The notes under the pieces were generated by a model. It was not told the origin of the DNA and made no database searches. It worked only from the letters and a program-made list of their open reading frames with translations. From NCBI GenBank assembly GCA_963719025.1, contig CAVRBK010000131.1, forward strand, positions 1-16,531: a DNA stretch of 16,531 bases. The letters are read 5' to 3'. Positions 1 to 9,100 of the stretch are shown here, one piece after another (position 1 is the first letter of the stretch; each line of letters begins with the position of its first letter). Source of the DNA: Thiosocius sp963719025 (GTDB taxonomy: Bacteria; Pseudomonadota; Gammaproteobacteria; Chromatiales; Chromatiaceae). The translations under genes and the position numbers were made by a program.

Positions 1-36
1 TGCGCCGATGTGGGAGACGGTCGCCGCGCGCCGCTG

Positions 37-62
37 AAATGGCCCGGAAAGACGCCATTTTT
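37..62 (+). terminator. Possible intrinsic terminator upstream of bioA
   Basis: AAATGGC (37-43) and GCCATTT (54-60) form a 7-bp stem with a 10-base loop, and the run of five T at 58-62 overlaps the end of the stem. A TGA at 35-37 closes an open frame entering from the left edge, so this may end an upstream + strand gene. A competing stem, CCGGAAA (44-50) with TTTCCGG (60-66), is equally long, so the structure could also be a simple palindrome. Confidence 0.35.
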
Positions 63-102
63 CCGGCTTGGTGACGGGAAGCCGCCATCGCTGCGGTAAA
101 CT

Positions 103-1431
103 GTGGCGATGGATTTGATTCAACGTGACCGGGCCTGTGTATGGCACCCGTACAGCGCCATGGGTGGTTCGCAGCCTCTCTTTCCGGTCGTTTCCGCCAA
201 CGGTGTGCGCCTGCGTCTTGAAGATGGGCGCGAGCTGGTCGACGGTATGTCGTCCTGGTGGTGTGCGGTACATGGTTACAACCACCCGCTGCTCAATGCG
301 GCCATTGCGGCCCAGCTCAAAGACATGGCGCATGTCATGTTCGGCGGCCTGACCCATGAACCCGGGGTGCGCCTGGCCGAGAAGCTCGTTGAACTGACCC
401 CGGAATCGCTGCAAACGGTGTTTTTTGCGGATTCGGGCTCAGTGTCGGTGGAAGCGGCAATGAAGCTGGCGATTCAGTACTGGATCGCCAGGGGAGAGCC
501 GGCCAAGCGACGCTTTCTGACGCCGCGCAACGGCTACCATGGCGATACCCTGCACGCGATGTCGGTGTGCGATCCGGTTACCGGGATGCACGGCCTGTTT
601 GCCGAGGTGTTGCCGCAGCAGTTGTTCGTCGAAGCGCCGCAGCCGGCCTTTGGGCAGGCCTGCGAACCACACCACCTGGCGGAAATGGAGGAACAGCTGG
701 CACAACACGCCGGAGAACTGGCCGCCGTGATCATCGAACCAATTGTTCAGGGTGCCGGCGGGATGCGTTTTTACTCGGCCGATTACCTGCGCCGCTTGCG
801 CGAATTGTGCGACCGCCACCGGGTGCTGTTGATTGCCGATGAGATTGCTACCGGGTTCGGTCGCACCGGCAGGCTGTTTGCCTGCGAGCATGCCGGCATC
901 AGCCCCGACATCATGACCGTGGGCAAGGCATTGACCGGGGGCTATATGACGCTGGCCGCGGTGCTCACCACTGCCGAGCTCAGTCGTGTGGTATCCGAAG
1001 GAGACCCGGGGGTGTTCATGCATGGCCCGACCTTTATGGCCAATCCTCTGGCCTGCGCGGTTGCCCTGGCAAGTATCGACCTGTTGCTGGCAACGGATTG
1101 GCAGGCAAAGGTCGAGCGCATCGAGGCGGGACTGACCCAGGGGCTGGCTGAGGCGGATTTATGGCCCCATGTCAAAGAGGTGCGCGTGCTGGGCGCGATA
1201 GGCGTGGTGGAACTGACCCATCCGGTCGAGATGAAATCCGTCCAGCCGATGTTTGTCGAACAGGGTGTCTGGGTGCGTCCGTTCGGAAGCCTGGTGTACC
1301 TGATGCCGCCGTTCGTGATGGAGCCGGATGACCTGGCGTCGCTGACTGCAGCGGTGTGTCGGGTGCTAGGGCGCCTCACCGTTGAAGGCGGCAAATGCGC
1401 CCGAGGCTTCGAACACGCGACTGCCGGTTGA
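103..1431 (+). CDS. bioA: Adenosylmethionine-8-amino-7-oxononanoate aminotransferase (BioA)
   Basis: BioA converts 7-keto-8-aminopelargonic acid to 7,8-diaminopelargonic acid in biotin synthesis. It uses S-adenosylmethionine as amino donor and PLP as cofactor, in the cytoplasm. The 442-residue product is close to the usual 425-430 and has the fold-type I class III aminotransferase pattern throughout. SSWWCAVHGYNHP near residue 50 is the BioA substrate-pocket signature. NGYHGDT lies in the cofactor region, DEIATGFGRTG carries the PLP aspartate, and VGKALTGG places the Schiff-base lysine at residue 275. HGPTFMANPLAC and the C-terminal WVRPFG, with its substrate-binding arginine, follow. The start may be GTG at 103 or ATG at 109; no good Shine-Dalgarno decides between them, and the latter gives 440 residues. 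No other biotin gene is in the window. The gene ends 17 bases from the convergent gene at 1449 with no obvious terminator between them. Confidence 0.97.
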   Translation: MAMDLIQRDRACVWHPYSAMGGSQPLFPVVSANGVRLRLEDGRELVDGMSSWWCAVHGYNHPLLNAAIAAQLKDMAHVMFGGLTHEPGVRLAEKLVELTPESLQTVFFADSGSVSVEAAMKLAIQYWIARGEPAKRRFLTPRNGYHGDTLHAMSVCDPVTGMHGLFAEVLPQQLFVEAPQPAFGQACEPHHLAEMEEQLAQHAGELAAVIIEPIVQGAGGMRFYSADYLRRLRELCDRHRVLLIADEIATGFGRTGRLFACEHAGISPDIMTVGKALTGGYMTLAAVLTTAELSRVVSEGDPGVFMHGPTFMANPLACAVALASIDLLLATDWQAKVERIEAGLTQGLAEADLWPHVKEVRVLGAIGVVELTHPVEMKSVQPMFVEQGVWVRPFGSLVYLMPPFVMEPDDLASLTAAVCRVLGRLTVEGGKCARGFEHATAG

Positions 1432-1448
1432 GATGACGCGAAGAACCA

Positions 1449-4400
1449 TCAGCTCAGATTGAAGACGGCCGAATAAACCAGCCGTTCCTCGATTACCCTG
1501 CGTCGGTGGATTGCGCTGCCCCTGCGCTCCGGCACGGTGCGATCCGTGTAGTATCTCTCGAATTCTCGAATCATCAGTCGCGCGGGCCTATCCTGGGTGT
1601 CGGGTATATCGACGTCGGCGTCCCAGATTTCAGGGTCTGTGAAGCTGGCGAACTTGGGTAAACGGTCGGCCAGTTTCACGTCCTTTTCGATACCCGGTCC
1701 GAACCTGATGGAATCATCGAGCCGAACGGTGCCGCCGGCCCTTCTTTGCACAACTCGCGAACTCGTCGATTTCTTCACCTCGAAAACGCCGAGTCGACCA
1801 AGGTCGAGCGTGGGGTGCAGCTGATAGGGGTTGTTCGCGGAAGACTGGGCGACCGAAGAGGCCAGGGTAGAGATGTCCTGCCAGGCGAGATCGCTGTCGA
1901 TCGCCGGATCGCGGGTCTGCAGCACCAGTTCCACGCGGTTTCTGCCGGTTTCGTGGGTACCTCCGACGAAGGAGATATCGGAATACTCGGAATCCACCGG
2001 GAACTTCATTGGCCCGTAGTGCGGCACGATGCCATTCAACGCGATCTGTGCCTTGCCGGCCGCATGCGTGAAACGGACCCGACGTCTCGGCAGGACCTGG
2101 GCGAACTCGCTGAGGACCACTTTCGAGATCTTGGCTGTGGGCAATGCGTTGGGCTGGTAGCGCACCAGGGCCAAGCGGACGAAGGGCATGTAGCTGAGGC
2201 CGGCATTGATCTCGATATCGCAATACCAGAGGCGACGCTCGTCATCCCAATGCACACGATGGCCCACGACCTGAACCGGGTCGCTGTCAGGGCGCTCCTG
2301 CAGCTTGACCGCCTCGTCGTTCACGCGGGCGGTGAAATCGCTGGCCCTGGACAGGCTCTTGGGCAGTGCGGTTTCCCAAAGCGGATCCAATCCCCACATG
2401 GTCACCAGCGGCAGCATGTGGGCGGGCACATCGGTAAAGGGAGCGCTGTCGCCGAACAGCACTACGCCGAGGAGCTCTCCATCTCCCGAGCTGAACCAGG
2501 GGCGATCCAACCAGACCCGAAGACCGTTGCCGTGACGCGTAATGACCTGACCGCCGGGGCCCGCGGTGCCGTGATCCCAGCGGAAGGTCGGCACCGTATA
2601 CAGCACCCTCGGGTCATCGGGTGGCGCGCTGGCCAGGACGCGCGTGTTTTGGTCCGAACCTTCGGCGGCCAGCAAGACCGGGGCGCCCGGGTCATCGGCT
2701 GCGCCAGCCACCACGTTCTCACCGAGTGCGACAGGCCCGACACGGGTGACCTTGTCGGTCTGCGCATACAAGGATGGCGGCAGGTACTCACGGAAACGGG
2801 TCGTCGCCATGACACGGTATTCGATCAGACGGAAGCGGGTATCTCCGAAATCATGGCGATCGCCACGGGCGCGATCGCGGTCTGGTGCGATCCGTTGGGC
2901 GTTGATCGCCTGGTCGAGCGGAAAGGTGTTGCGGTGGTTTTCGTTCAGCGGGATCTCGCCGAGCTGGCCGTGACCTTCGATCCGGACCGGTCGGGGTTTC
3001 TCCAGATCATCGACCCATTCCGTCCAATCCGCCTGGATCTCGAATTTTCCGCTGCTGGGGCCATGCAGCCGCACGAGGGGACAGCGCAGCATTGCATGCT
3101 GCGCATCGTGATCGCGGCTGACCTGCAATTTGTACAACTCGGGCAGACAGACGGGCTGCTGGGTCGCGTGGACCAGTGTCAGGCGACGGAACGGGCAGAG
3201 CATCCAGTGGCGACCGAGATGCGCCATGTCGATCACGATCTGGCGCTCGCTCTGGTTAAGCATCCAGCGTGGCAGCCCGAAGTCGGGGAGGATCTCCTGG
3301 TCGACAAAGCTGGAATAGCCGAGGCGCACGATCTCGCCCTTGCGCAGAAACAGGGTCAATACCCGTTGTGCTTCGTTCCACTGCGGCAGGCCGTCATCAT
3401 TGTCGGTTTCGGCACAGGGAATTTCCACGTAGCCGGTATCGCGTTCGCGCAGTTCGATCCGGCAGCCGTTCAGGTCGGGCCAGTCTCCACTGTGGCTGAT
3501 CAGCAGTACCAGCGATTGGTCCGGTGCGCGCTGCACCACGCAGCTGGGCCCAAGAATGGTCTCGCCACTGATACCCGGCAGATCGTGGCCGGGCAGCGCG
3601 AACAGTGCGATGCCGGCAGCCGCTGCATCCGGCAGGTAGGGGGTATCGATCTGCGCTTCGCGGTGCAGGATGTATTGGCCGCCACTGAAACGATCACCAA
3701 CCGGGTTGTCGGCACTCGGCATCGCGGGAGGTACGCTGCTGGTCTGTGCGACATTGTTCAACAAGCTGGGCGTGACCAGTTCGATCTGTGCACCTGCCGT
3801 CGTATCGTAAAGTGAGCCTGCCTCGCGTGCGGCGATTTCGTAGCCCTTTTTGATGTCCTGGGTCGACGAAAAATAAGGGTCGAACTGACGGTGCTGTTCG
3901 CACTGTTGCTGCGATGATTTGGGCGGAACCAGGTGTCGCTCGTTGACCGCCAGGTATTCGAAATCGGCGGATGCCGGATCGGCGATGGCCAGGCTGAAAG
4001 CCGCATTGGTGCGGTACGCAGTGGTATCCGCGTCGTAGTTGCTGCGAATCACCATGCGTTCGAGCGATTCGCCTTCGCTGACCCGGTGACGGTGTTGCAT
4101 CACAGGCGGGTCGACGGGCTCGAAACGCCAATAGCCCACCGCATCCGTGGCGTTCTCGAAATCACCAAGTGTCGGGTCGTCGACCGCGAGGCTGTTGCCG
4201 GCGAGGTCGACCATGCGGGCGCGCATACGATAGCGCTGACCATATCGCAGCTTGGGAAGGCTGCGTGGTGGTGTTGTGAATTGTGCTGCCACGCCGTTAC
4301 CGTCGGCGGCCACGTCGTTGACCGTGGTGGACTCTTCGGCTTGTAACTGGCTGTCGTCTGCCGGAGCGCCGCGCAGCGTGCGGCCGGGTCGCGGCGTACA

Positions 4401-6134
4401 CATGCTCCAGCCGGTCCAGCGAAACAAGGATTCATGCAGATAGTGATCGTCCGGATCGGTCGATGCGTCGGTGCTTTGGGTGGTGGATGCGCCTTTCACA
4501 TATCCCTCGTCGGGCGGGGGCTGCAGTGTCTTGTTGGGCTTCAGCAGTCGATAGCTGCCCTGGCGGGCGCACAGGCTGTGCCACGGACCGGGATCGAACG
4601 CGTTGTCGACAGGTGCGACGTCGACCCGGTAGCCGCGCAGCACGTCTTCGGCGAACAATACGATACCGGCTGCGTTCTGGTTTTCGACGGCCTGATTCTT
4701 CAAGGTCGCGCTGGCCGCATCCTGTGCGACCCCGATGGCGCGCCCGTGACGCGAGATGCCGAATCCGCCCGACCGCATGCCGGCGACAGGCTGAAGGTCT
4801 CCGGTGGTATAGGTGGTCTCGCCATCCGCCTGTCTCGGACTGAGGCTCTTGGCCAGCAGGTTCTGCGTACTCAGGGTGAAACCGACGGTCTTCATGGCCG
4901 CCCCGTCGGGGTCCAACTGGTAGACGTCGAACGGGCTGTCTTCTCCCTTGTCAGTCAGCCCCCAGCCATCGTCGGTACCCTGCAGGCGTAGCAGGCCGCG
5001 TTCGTGGTCCGGCGACTTTGGGCGGGTGATGAATCGGTCCTCGTCCAACTGCCAGGCCGTGCACGGCAATGCGTCCCCGCTGGGGTCATGTGCATTGCTG
5101 TTTTTGATCTGCAGGCAGAATTTTCCATGGGCCTTGTTGTTCTTTCCGAGCAGTTGGTCGGACAGACCACGCTCTGTGATCTCACAGTCTATGATCAGGC
5201 CCAGTCGGCGCAGTAGCCATGGGTAGTCGGCGTAGGAGGCGACGATGCGGTGGAAATCATACTCGGGGGGTGCCGGCGGAGGCGCAATGCCATTGTAGAT
5301 GGGGCGACGCATCCTCTTCTGCGCGAGATTGGGCCGGACACGCCGGTAGAAGCGATCGGCCTGGTAGAAGGTGTATTCATCCGCAGTGCTGAACTGTCCC
5401 ATGATGTCGGCATCGGGGCCGCCCTGGATGGGGTCACGCCAGTCGGGCGGTAACACCCGCAGGGTAAAGCGGCCCGCATCGGCGGGGAATCCGTCCTTTT
5501 TGGTCTCGATGCGGTCATGGTCACCGCGGTAACGTCCCTTGTCCGAGAAAACAGTTTCGTTGAGGTAACGGTCGGGCGATTCGCGATTGTCAGGGTCGAA
5601 GAAACGCGAAAATCCGGGTAGTGGAAGTTCGGCGGATTGGCCGGAAAAATCAGTTTTGTAGGTTCTCGTGCCCAGCGATTCCAGCATGTTTTTCAATGTC
5701 GGGTCGACATCGTTCCAGGGCAGCAGCCGGGGATGATCGCTTGGACTGGCGGCGGCGAGCCGGCTGTAGTGCCGGCGCACGAAACTGAGCACGTTGCGAA
5801 CCGGAAAGGAGCGCAGATTCACCTTGCTCATGTCCTTATATTGGAAACCGGCAACAGGTGTGTCGAGCGGCAGCAGTTCCTTCCACAGCTGTGAATCAGC
5901 TTGATTGTCGACCCGAAGCGCCAGGCTGTCGCTGCCGACCCGCAGGCTGAACTGCAATCCGGCAAGGGTGGATGGCCAGTCGTTGAACTCGCTGAACGCC
6001 TGCAGTGTCTGCTCGCTGGCGCTCTGCGGCGTGAGTCGTGGAGACACGACGATAGAGATCCGCAAGCGGGCCTTGTCACCCTTGCCGCTGCGCCCGTTGG
6101 GCAGTGCGGTCCACAAAATGGTTTGTTTGGCCAT
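1449..6134 (-). CDS. Very large uncharacterised protein, second gene of a two-gene module
   Basis: The product is 1561 residues (roughly 170 kDa). I cannot assign a function. The N-terminus (TALPNG near residue 10, then RLRISIVVSPRLTP near 23-36) reads as a structural beta segment and not a signal peptide, and I see no membrane helix. Recognisable stretches are YADYPWLLRRLGLIID near 305-320, FRWTGWSMCTPRPGR near 570, YRMRARMVDLAGNSL near 635 (like an Ig or fibronectin-III strand pair), YRVMATTRFREYLPPS near 1105-1120, and YMPFVRLALVRYQPN near 1310. The last 40 residues are rich in Arg and Glu. From memory and unverified, phrases like these recur in large hypothetical proteins of actinobacteria and other phyla. 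The frame is intact over 4.7 kb, which argues for selection. ATG at 6134 follows GGAG by about nine bases, and the preceding gene stops 16 bases upstream, so co-transcription is likely. A secreted or assembled scaffold is possible but unproven. Confidence 0.9.
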   Translation of the reverse strand: MAKQTILWTALPNGRSGKGDKARLRISIVVSPRLTPQSASEQTLQAFSEFNDWPSTLAGLQFSLRVGSDSLALRVDNQADSQLWKELLPLDTPVAGFQYKDMSKVNLRSFPVRNVLSFVRRHYSRLAAASPSDHPRLLPWNDVDPTLKNMLESLGTRTYKTDFSGQSAELPLPGFSRFFDPDNRESPDRYLNETVFSDKGRYRGDHDRIETKKDGFPADAGRFTLRVLPPDWRDPIQGGPDADIMGQFSTADEYTFYQADRFYRRVRPNLAQKRMRRPIYNGIAPPPAPPEYDFHRIVASYADYPWLLRRLGLIIDCEITERGLSDQLLGKNNKAHGKFCLQIKNSNAHDPSGDALPCTAWQLDEDRFITRPKSPDHERGLLRLQGTDDGWGLTDKGEDSPFDVYQLDPDGAAMKTVGFTLSTQNLLAKSLSPRQADGETTYTTGDLQPVAGMRSGGFGISRHGRAIGVAQDAASATLKNQAVENQNAAGIVLFAEDVLRGYRVDVAPVDNAFDPGPWHSLCARQGSYRLLKPNKTLQPPPDEGYVKGASTTQSTDASTDPDDHYLHESLFRWTGWSMCTPRPGRTLRGAPADDSQLQAEESTTVNDVAADGNGVAAQFTTPPRSLPKLRYGQRYRMRARMVDLAGNSLAVDDPTLGDFENATDAVGYWRFEPVDPPVMQHRHRVSEGESLERMVIRSNYDADTTAYRTNAAFSLAIADPASADFEYLAVNERHLVPPKSSQQQCEQHRQFDPYFSSTQDIKKGYEIAAREAGSLYDTTAGAQIELVTPSLLNNVAQTSSVPPAMPSADNPVGDRFSGGQYILHREAQIDTPYLPDAAAAGIALFALPGHDLPGISGETILGPSCVVQRAPDQSLVLLISHSGDWPDLNGCRIELRERDTGYVEIPCAETDNDDGLPQWNEAQRVLTLFLRKGEIVRLGYSSFVDQEILPDFGLPRWMLNQSERQIVIDMAHLGRHWMLCPFRRLTLVHATQQPVCLPELYKLQVSRDHDAQHAMLRCPLVRLHGPSSGKFEIQADWTEWVDDLEKPRPVRIEGHGQLGEIPLNENHRNTFPLDQAINAQRIAPDRDRARGDRHDFGDTRFRLIEYRVMATTRFREYLPPSLYAQTDKVTRVGPVALGENVVAGAADDPGAPVLLAAEGSDQNTRVLASAPPDDPRVLYTVPTFRWDHGTAGPGGQVITRHGNGLRVWLDRPWFSSGDGELLGVVLFGDSAPFTDVPAHMLPLVTMWGLDPLWETALPKSLSRASDFTARVNDEAVKLQERPDSDPVQVVGHRVHWDDERRLWYCDIEINAGLSYMPFVRLALVRYQPNALPTAKISKVVLSEFAQVLPRRRVRFTHAAGKAQIALNGIVPHYGPMKFPVDSEYSDISFVGGTHETGRNRVELVLQTRDPAIDSDLAWQDISTLASSVAQSSANNPYQLHPTLDLGRLGVFEVKKSTSSRVVQRRAGGTVRLDDSIRFGPGIEKDVKLADRLPKFASFTDPEIWDADVDIPDTQDRPARLMIREFERYYTDRTVPERRGSAIHRRRVIEERLVYSAVFNLS

Positions 6135-6150
6135 GACTCAGGATCTCCGC

Positions 6151-9100
6151 TCAGGCAAAAGCTTCGCAATACTCGCGCCAGGGGTAATGGGTGTTATCGG
6201 TGATCTGATCGAGTTCCTGCTTCAGTGGCAGGGCGGGATCGAGTCCCAGCATCTCGCGCAGCGTCGGATCGCCGTTGGCGCCGGAAAGCTTGCGCTCACA
6301 GGTGATGGTCACGCTGCCGGAGAAGATGAATACCGAGATCTCTATCGTCAACTGCGCCTTGCCGACGCACTTGCCGCTTTCGAATTCGTAGCGCAATTCC
6401 AGATAGAGTTCGAGCGACGCGGTGATCAGGCCCAGTACGTCGACGTGGCCACCGAGACGGAAGTATCCGGTCAGGGAGGCGTCGTCCATCTCCATGCGGA
6501 AATACAGCCCGGCCATTACGTGCACACCACCGGAGGCGACACCGAAATCAACCGAGAGGCTGGCGCCGAACTCGAACGAGGCTTCGAGGATCTGTACGCC
6601 ATGCGGGTCGACGGTCACGCCGAAGAAACCGCCGCCGCCGAACATGTAAACGGTCAACAGAAAGGGCTGCTCACGTGTGCAGAAGTTGAAGCGCACCGAC
6701 AACGGCTGGCCGATGAAGGGTACGGTGAATCCGGCCCCCAGGCTCAGGTTGCTGATATTGAGTACACCGACTGCGATACTGGGCAGCGCAATGTCGAAAC
6801 CGGCATCGATACCCTTCGTCGTGATGTCGAGGTAGGGCGGATCAGAGAAACCGTCCAGCGGGATCAGATCGCGCAGGGTCTCGACGAAACTCAACGGACC
6901 GACAAACTTGATGTCCGACAGCAGCACGTCGACATCCAGCTTCGCACCGGTGTCCACGCGGAACTCGATCTTCTCGAAGTTCAGTTCCATGAAGCTTGCC
7001 GGGGCGATCAGGATCAGGTCGAAGTGCTTGAGACTGCACACCACGCCAATCTTGGGTGCGCTGGCGCCGTTTTTCTTGACGCTGGCCTCGACCGCCACCA
7101 GGAAGCCGCGCTTGTCGTTGGCGCGAAAGATCGGGTCTTCGCTGGTGCTGACTCCCGGTAGCCACCAGCTGCTGATCTCGGGGTTCCAATCGAAGCGGAT
7201 CGTCAGTTCATCACCCGCCAGCAGTTCGACCAGCGTGGCGACATTGCCGAGAAGATCCTCGACCGCGGTCAAGGCGTCGATAACCACCTGCCGCGGTGCC
7301 CCGGCGAACAGTTCCAGGCTGCCCAGCGTGTCGGTGAAAGGTGTGATCGCGTTCGCAACGATGGTCAGACGATTAGCCAGTTCCTGTGCATCGGAGAACA
7401 GATCGCCGAGCTGGCCCGGGTCACCGACGATGTCGCCAACTGCCTGGAACAGTGCCCCGCCCTGCGCGACCAGTGTCGGCAGCTGTGCCAGGTCGTTGAG
7501 TACGCGATCCATCTGCTGCGCCGTACCGAGGATCGATTGACGCAGTCCGGACGGCAGGGACACGCCGTTGACCTGGGTGTTCGCGGCAGTCACCAGCGCG
7601 GTGACCATGTTCCTGGCCGTCGTTGTCGTTGCAGGCAAGGCAGCAAGCGAAGGCTGAATGGCTGCGTCGTCGACCAGCTTGTCGATCAGGTTGTCGAGTT
7701 CACCGGCGACGTCATCGAGCGCACTGTCCAGTTGGTTGATCGCCACCTGTATCGGTGCGATTTGTGCTGCGGCGTAGGCGTTGGCCTGTGCCAGTTGATC
7801 CGCCAGTGTGGCCTTGAAGACCGCAATCGCGGCCTTTCCGATGCCGCCGGGCTGCGAGGCGATCTGCGCCAGCAGGGTATAGCTGCGCACCAGGTTGTTG
7901 ATGAAAGACTCGAGCTGGGTGCTGGCCTCGCTGGCGAACTTCGGCACGCGTTCCGGATTGTCATCCAGCCCGATGACCTTATCGATCAATTCGCCCAGCG
8001 GTATGCAGCCGAACAACAGGGGCAGCGGCAGGTCGCTGAGGCTGCTCGGAATATTGTCACCCATCGGGAAGCCGGCGCCCGCCGGCATGTCGCCGTCGAT
8101 GAATGCCCCGACATCGCCCATCACCGGTCCGGCGAGCCGGGACAGCGCCTGAGGTTTCAGGTTTGGCTGGACGAATCCGCCCGAACGGTCGCCTTGAGCG
8201 GAAAAGTCGAGCTGCGCCATACCGCTGGTCGGTTCGACATCGACAAACACCTGGCCGACGTTGTTGTTGAAACCCTGTTTCAGATAATGCTGGTTCCATA
8301 CCAGCTTGTTGTTTGCATCGGTGCCTGACAGGTGGGACATAGCCCCAACGCGTGCGGTCCAGGACTCGACGCGGGGGAAGAACAGCGGTCGGGAAAGATC
8401 ATCGCTGGCATTGCGCATCATGCCGTTGTTTTTTTCGGCCTCGCCATCGAACAGTACCTGCTCGACTTCGACCGAGGTATCTCCAGCCTTGGTGCTGGTC
8501 GCCAGTGCCACGCGTTGCCGCTTGAAACCGATTTCTCTCTTGTTGCCGCCATTTCGATAGGCATTCTGGGCGGCTACTGCGTGGTCCTCGGCCGATACCC
8601 AGTCCGGTGGCGCTATACCGGTCGACGGGTGGGGCGCCAGTCGTGGGCAGGCCAGGGTATTGTCCATGAAGATCATGGGCAACTCGAACGCCACCGGGCG
8701 TCCATCGAGATCTGTCGCTACGCACTGAAAAGCAAAGGGCTGCCCGGCCACGTGTGGCCAGAACATGCGCTGATCATTGTAGGGCGCGATCGAGGAGGGT
8801 GACTCTGTCGGCTTGTCCAGGTTCGGTGTGACCTGGGTGAGAATCCGTACCTTGGAAAACGGCAGTTGATTGATGTAGCGACGGTCACCGGCGAGGTTTT
8901 GCAGCTGCGCGTAGTTGTTGAGGTCGAAGCGACGCTCGCGCTCGCGTATCACGATGAACAGACGTTGACGCAGGTACGCGGTATTGCCGGTGACATTCTC
9001 GATGGTCGGCAGGCCGTCGTCGTCTTTCGCGCCATTGTGAAACTTGCGTTCGCTGACCTTGACCAGTGACACCCGGTGACCGAAGGGATAGAGAAAACCG

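Noticed and set aside
2..37. Tail of an upstream + strand gene ending in TGA at 35-37
   Set aside because: Only eleven codons are visible (ending WETVAARR) and no family can be recognised; mentioned only as context for the hairpin.
1746..3815. A 689-codon open frame on the plus strand inside the large minus-strand gene
   Set aside because: It is antisense to an uninterrupted 1561-codon frame with a ribosome site and operon context; its translation shows no domain and is rich in residues typical of antisense frames in GC-rich DNA.
5905..7161. A 418-codon plus-strand frame spanning the junction of the two large genes
   Set aside because: It is antisense to both and crosses the intergenic gap; no recognisable protein features or ribosome site.
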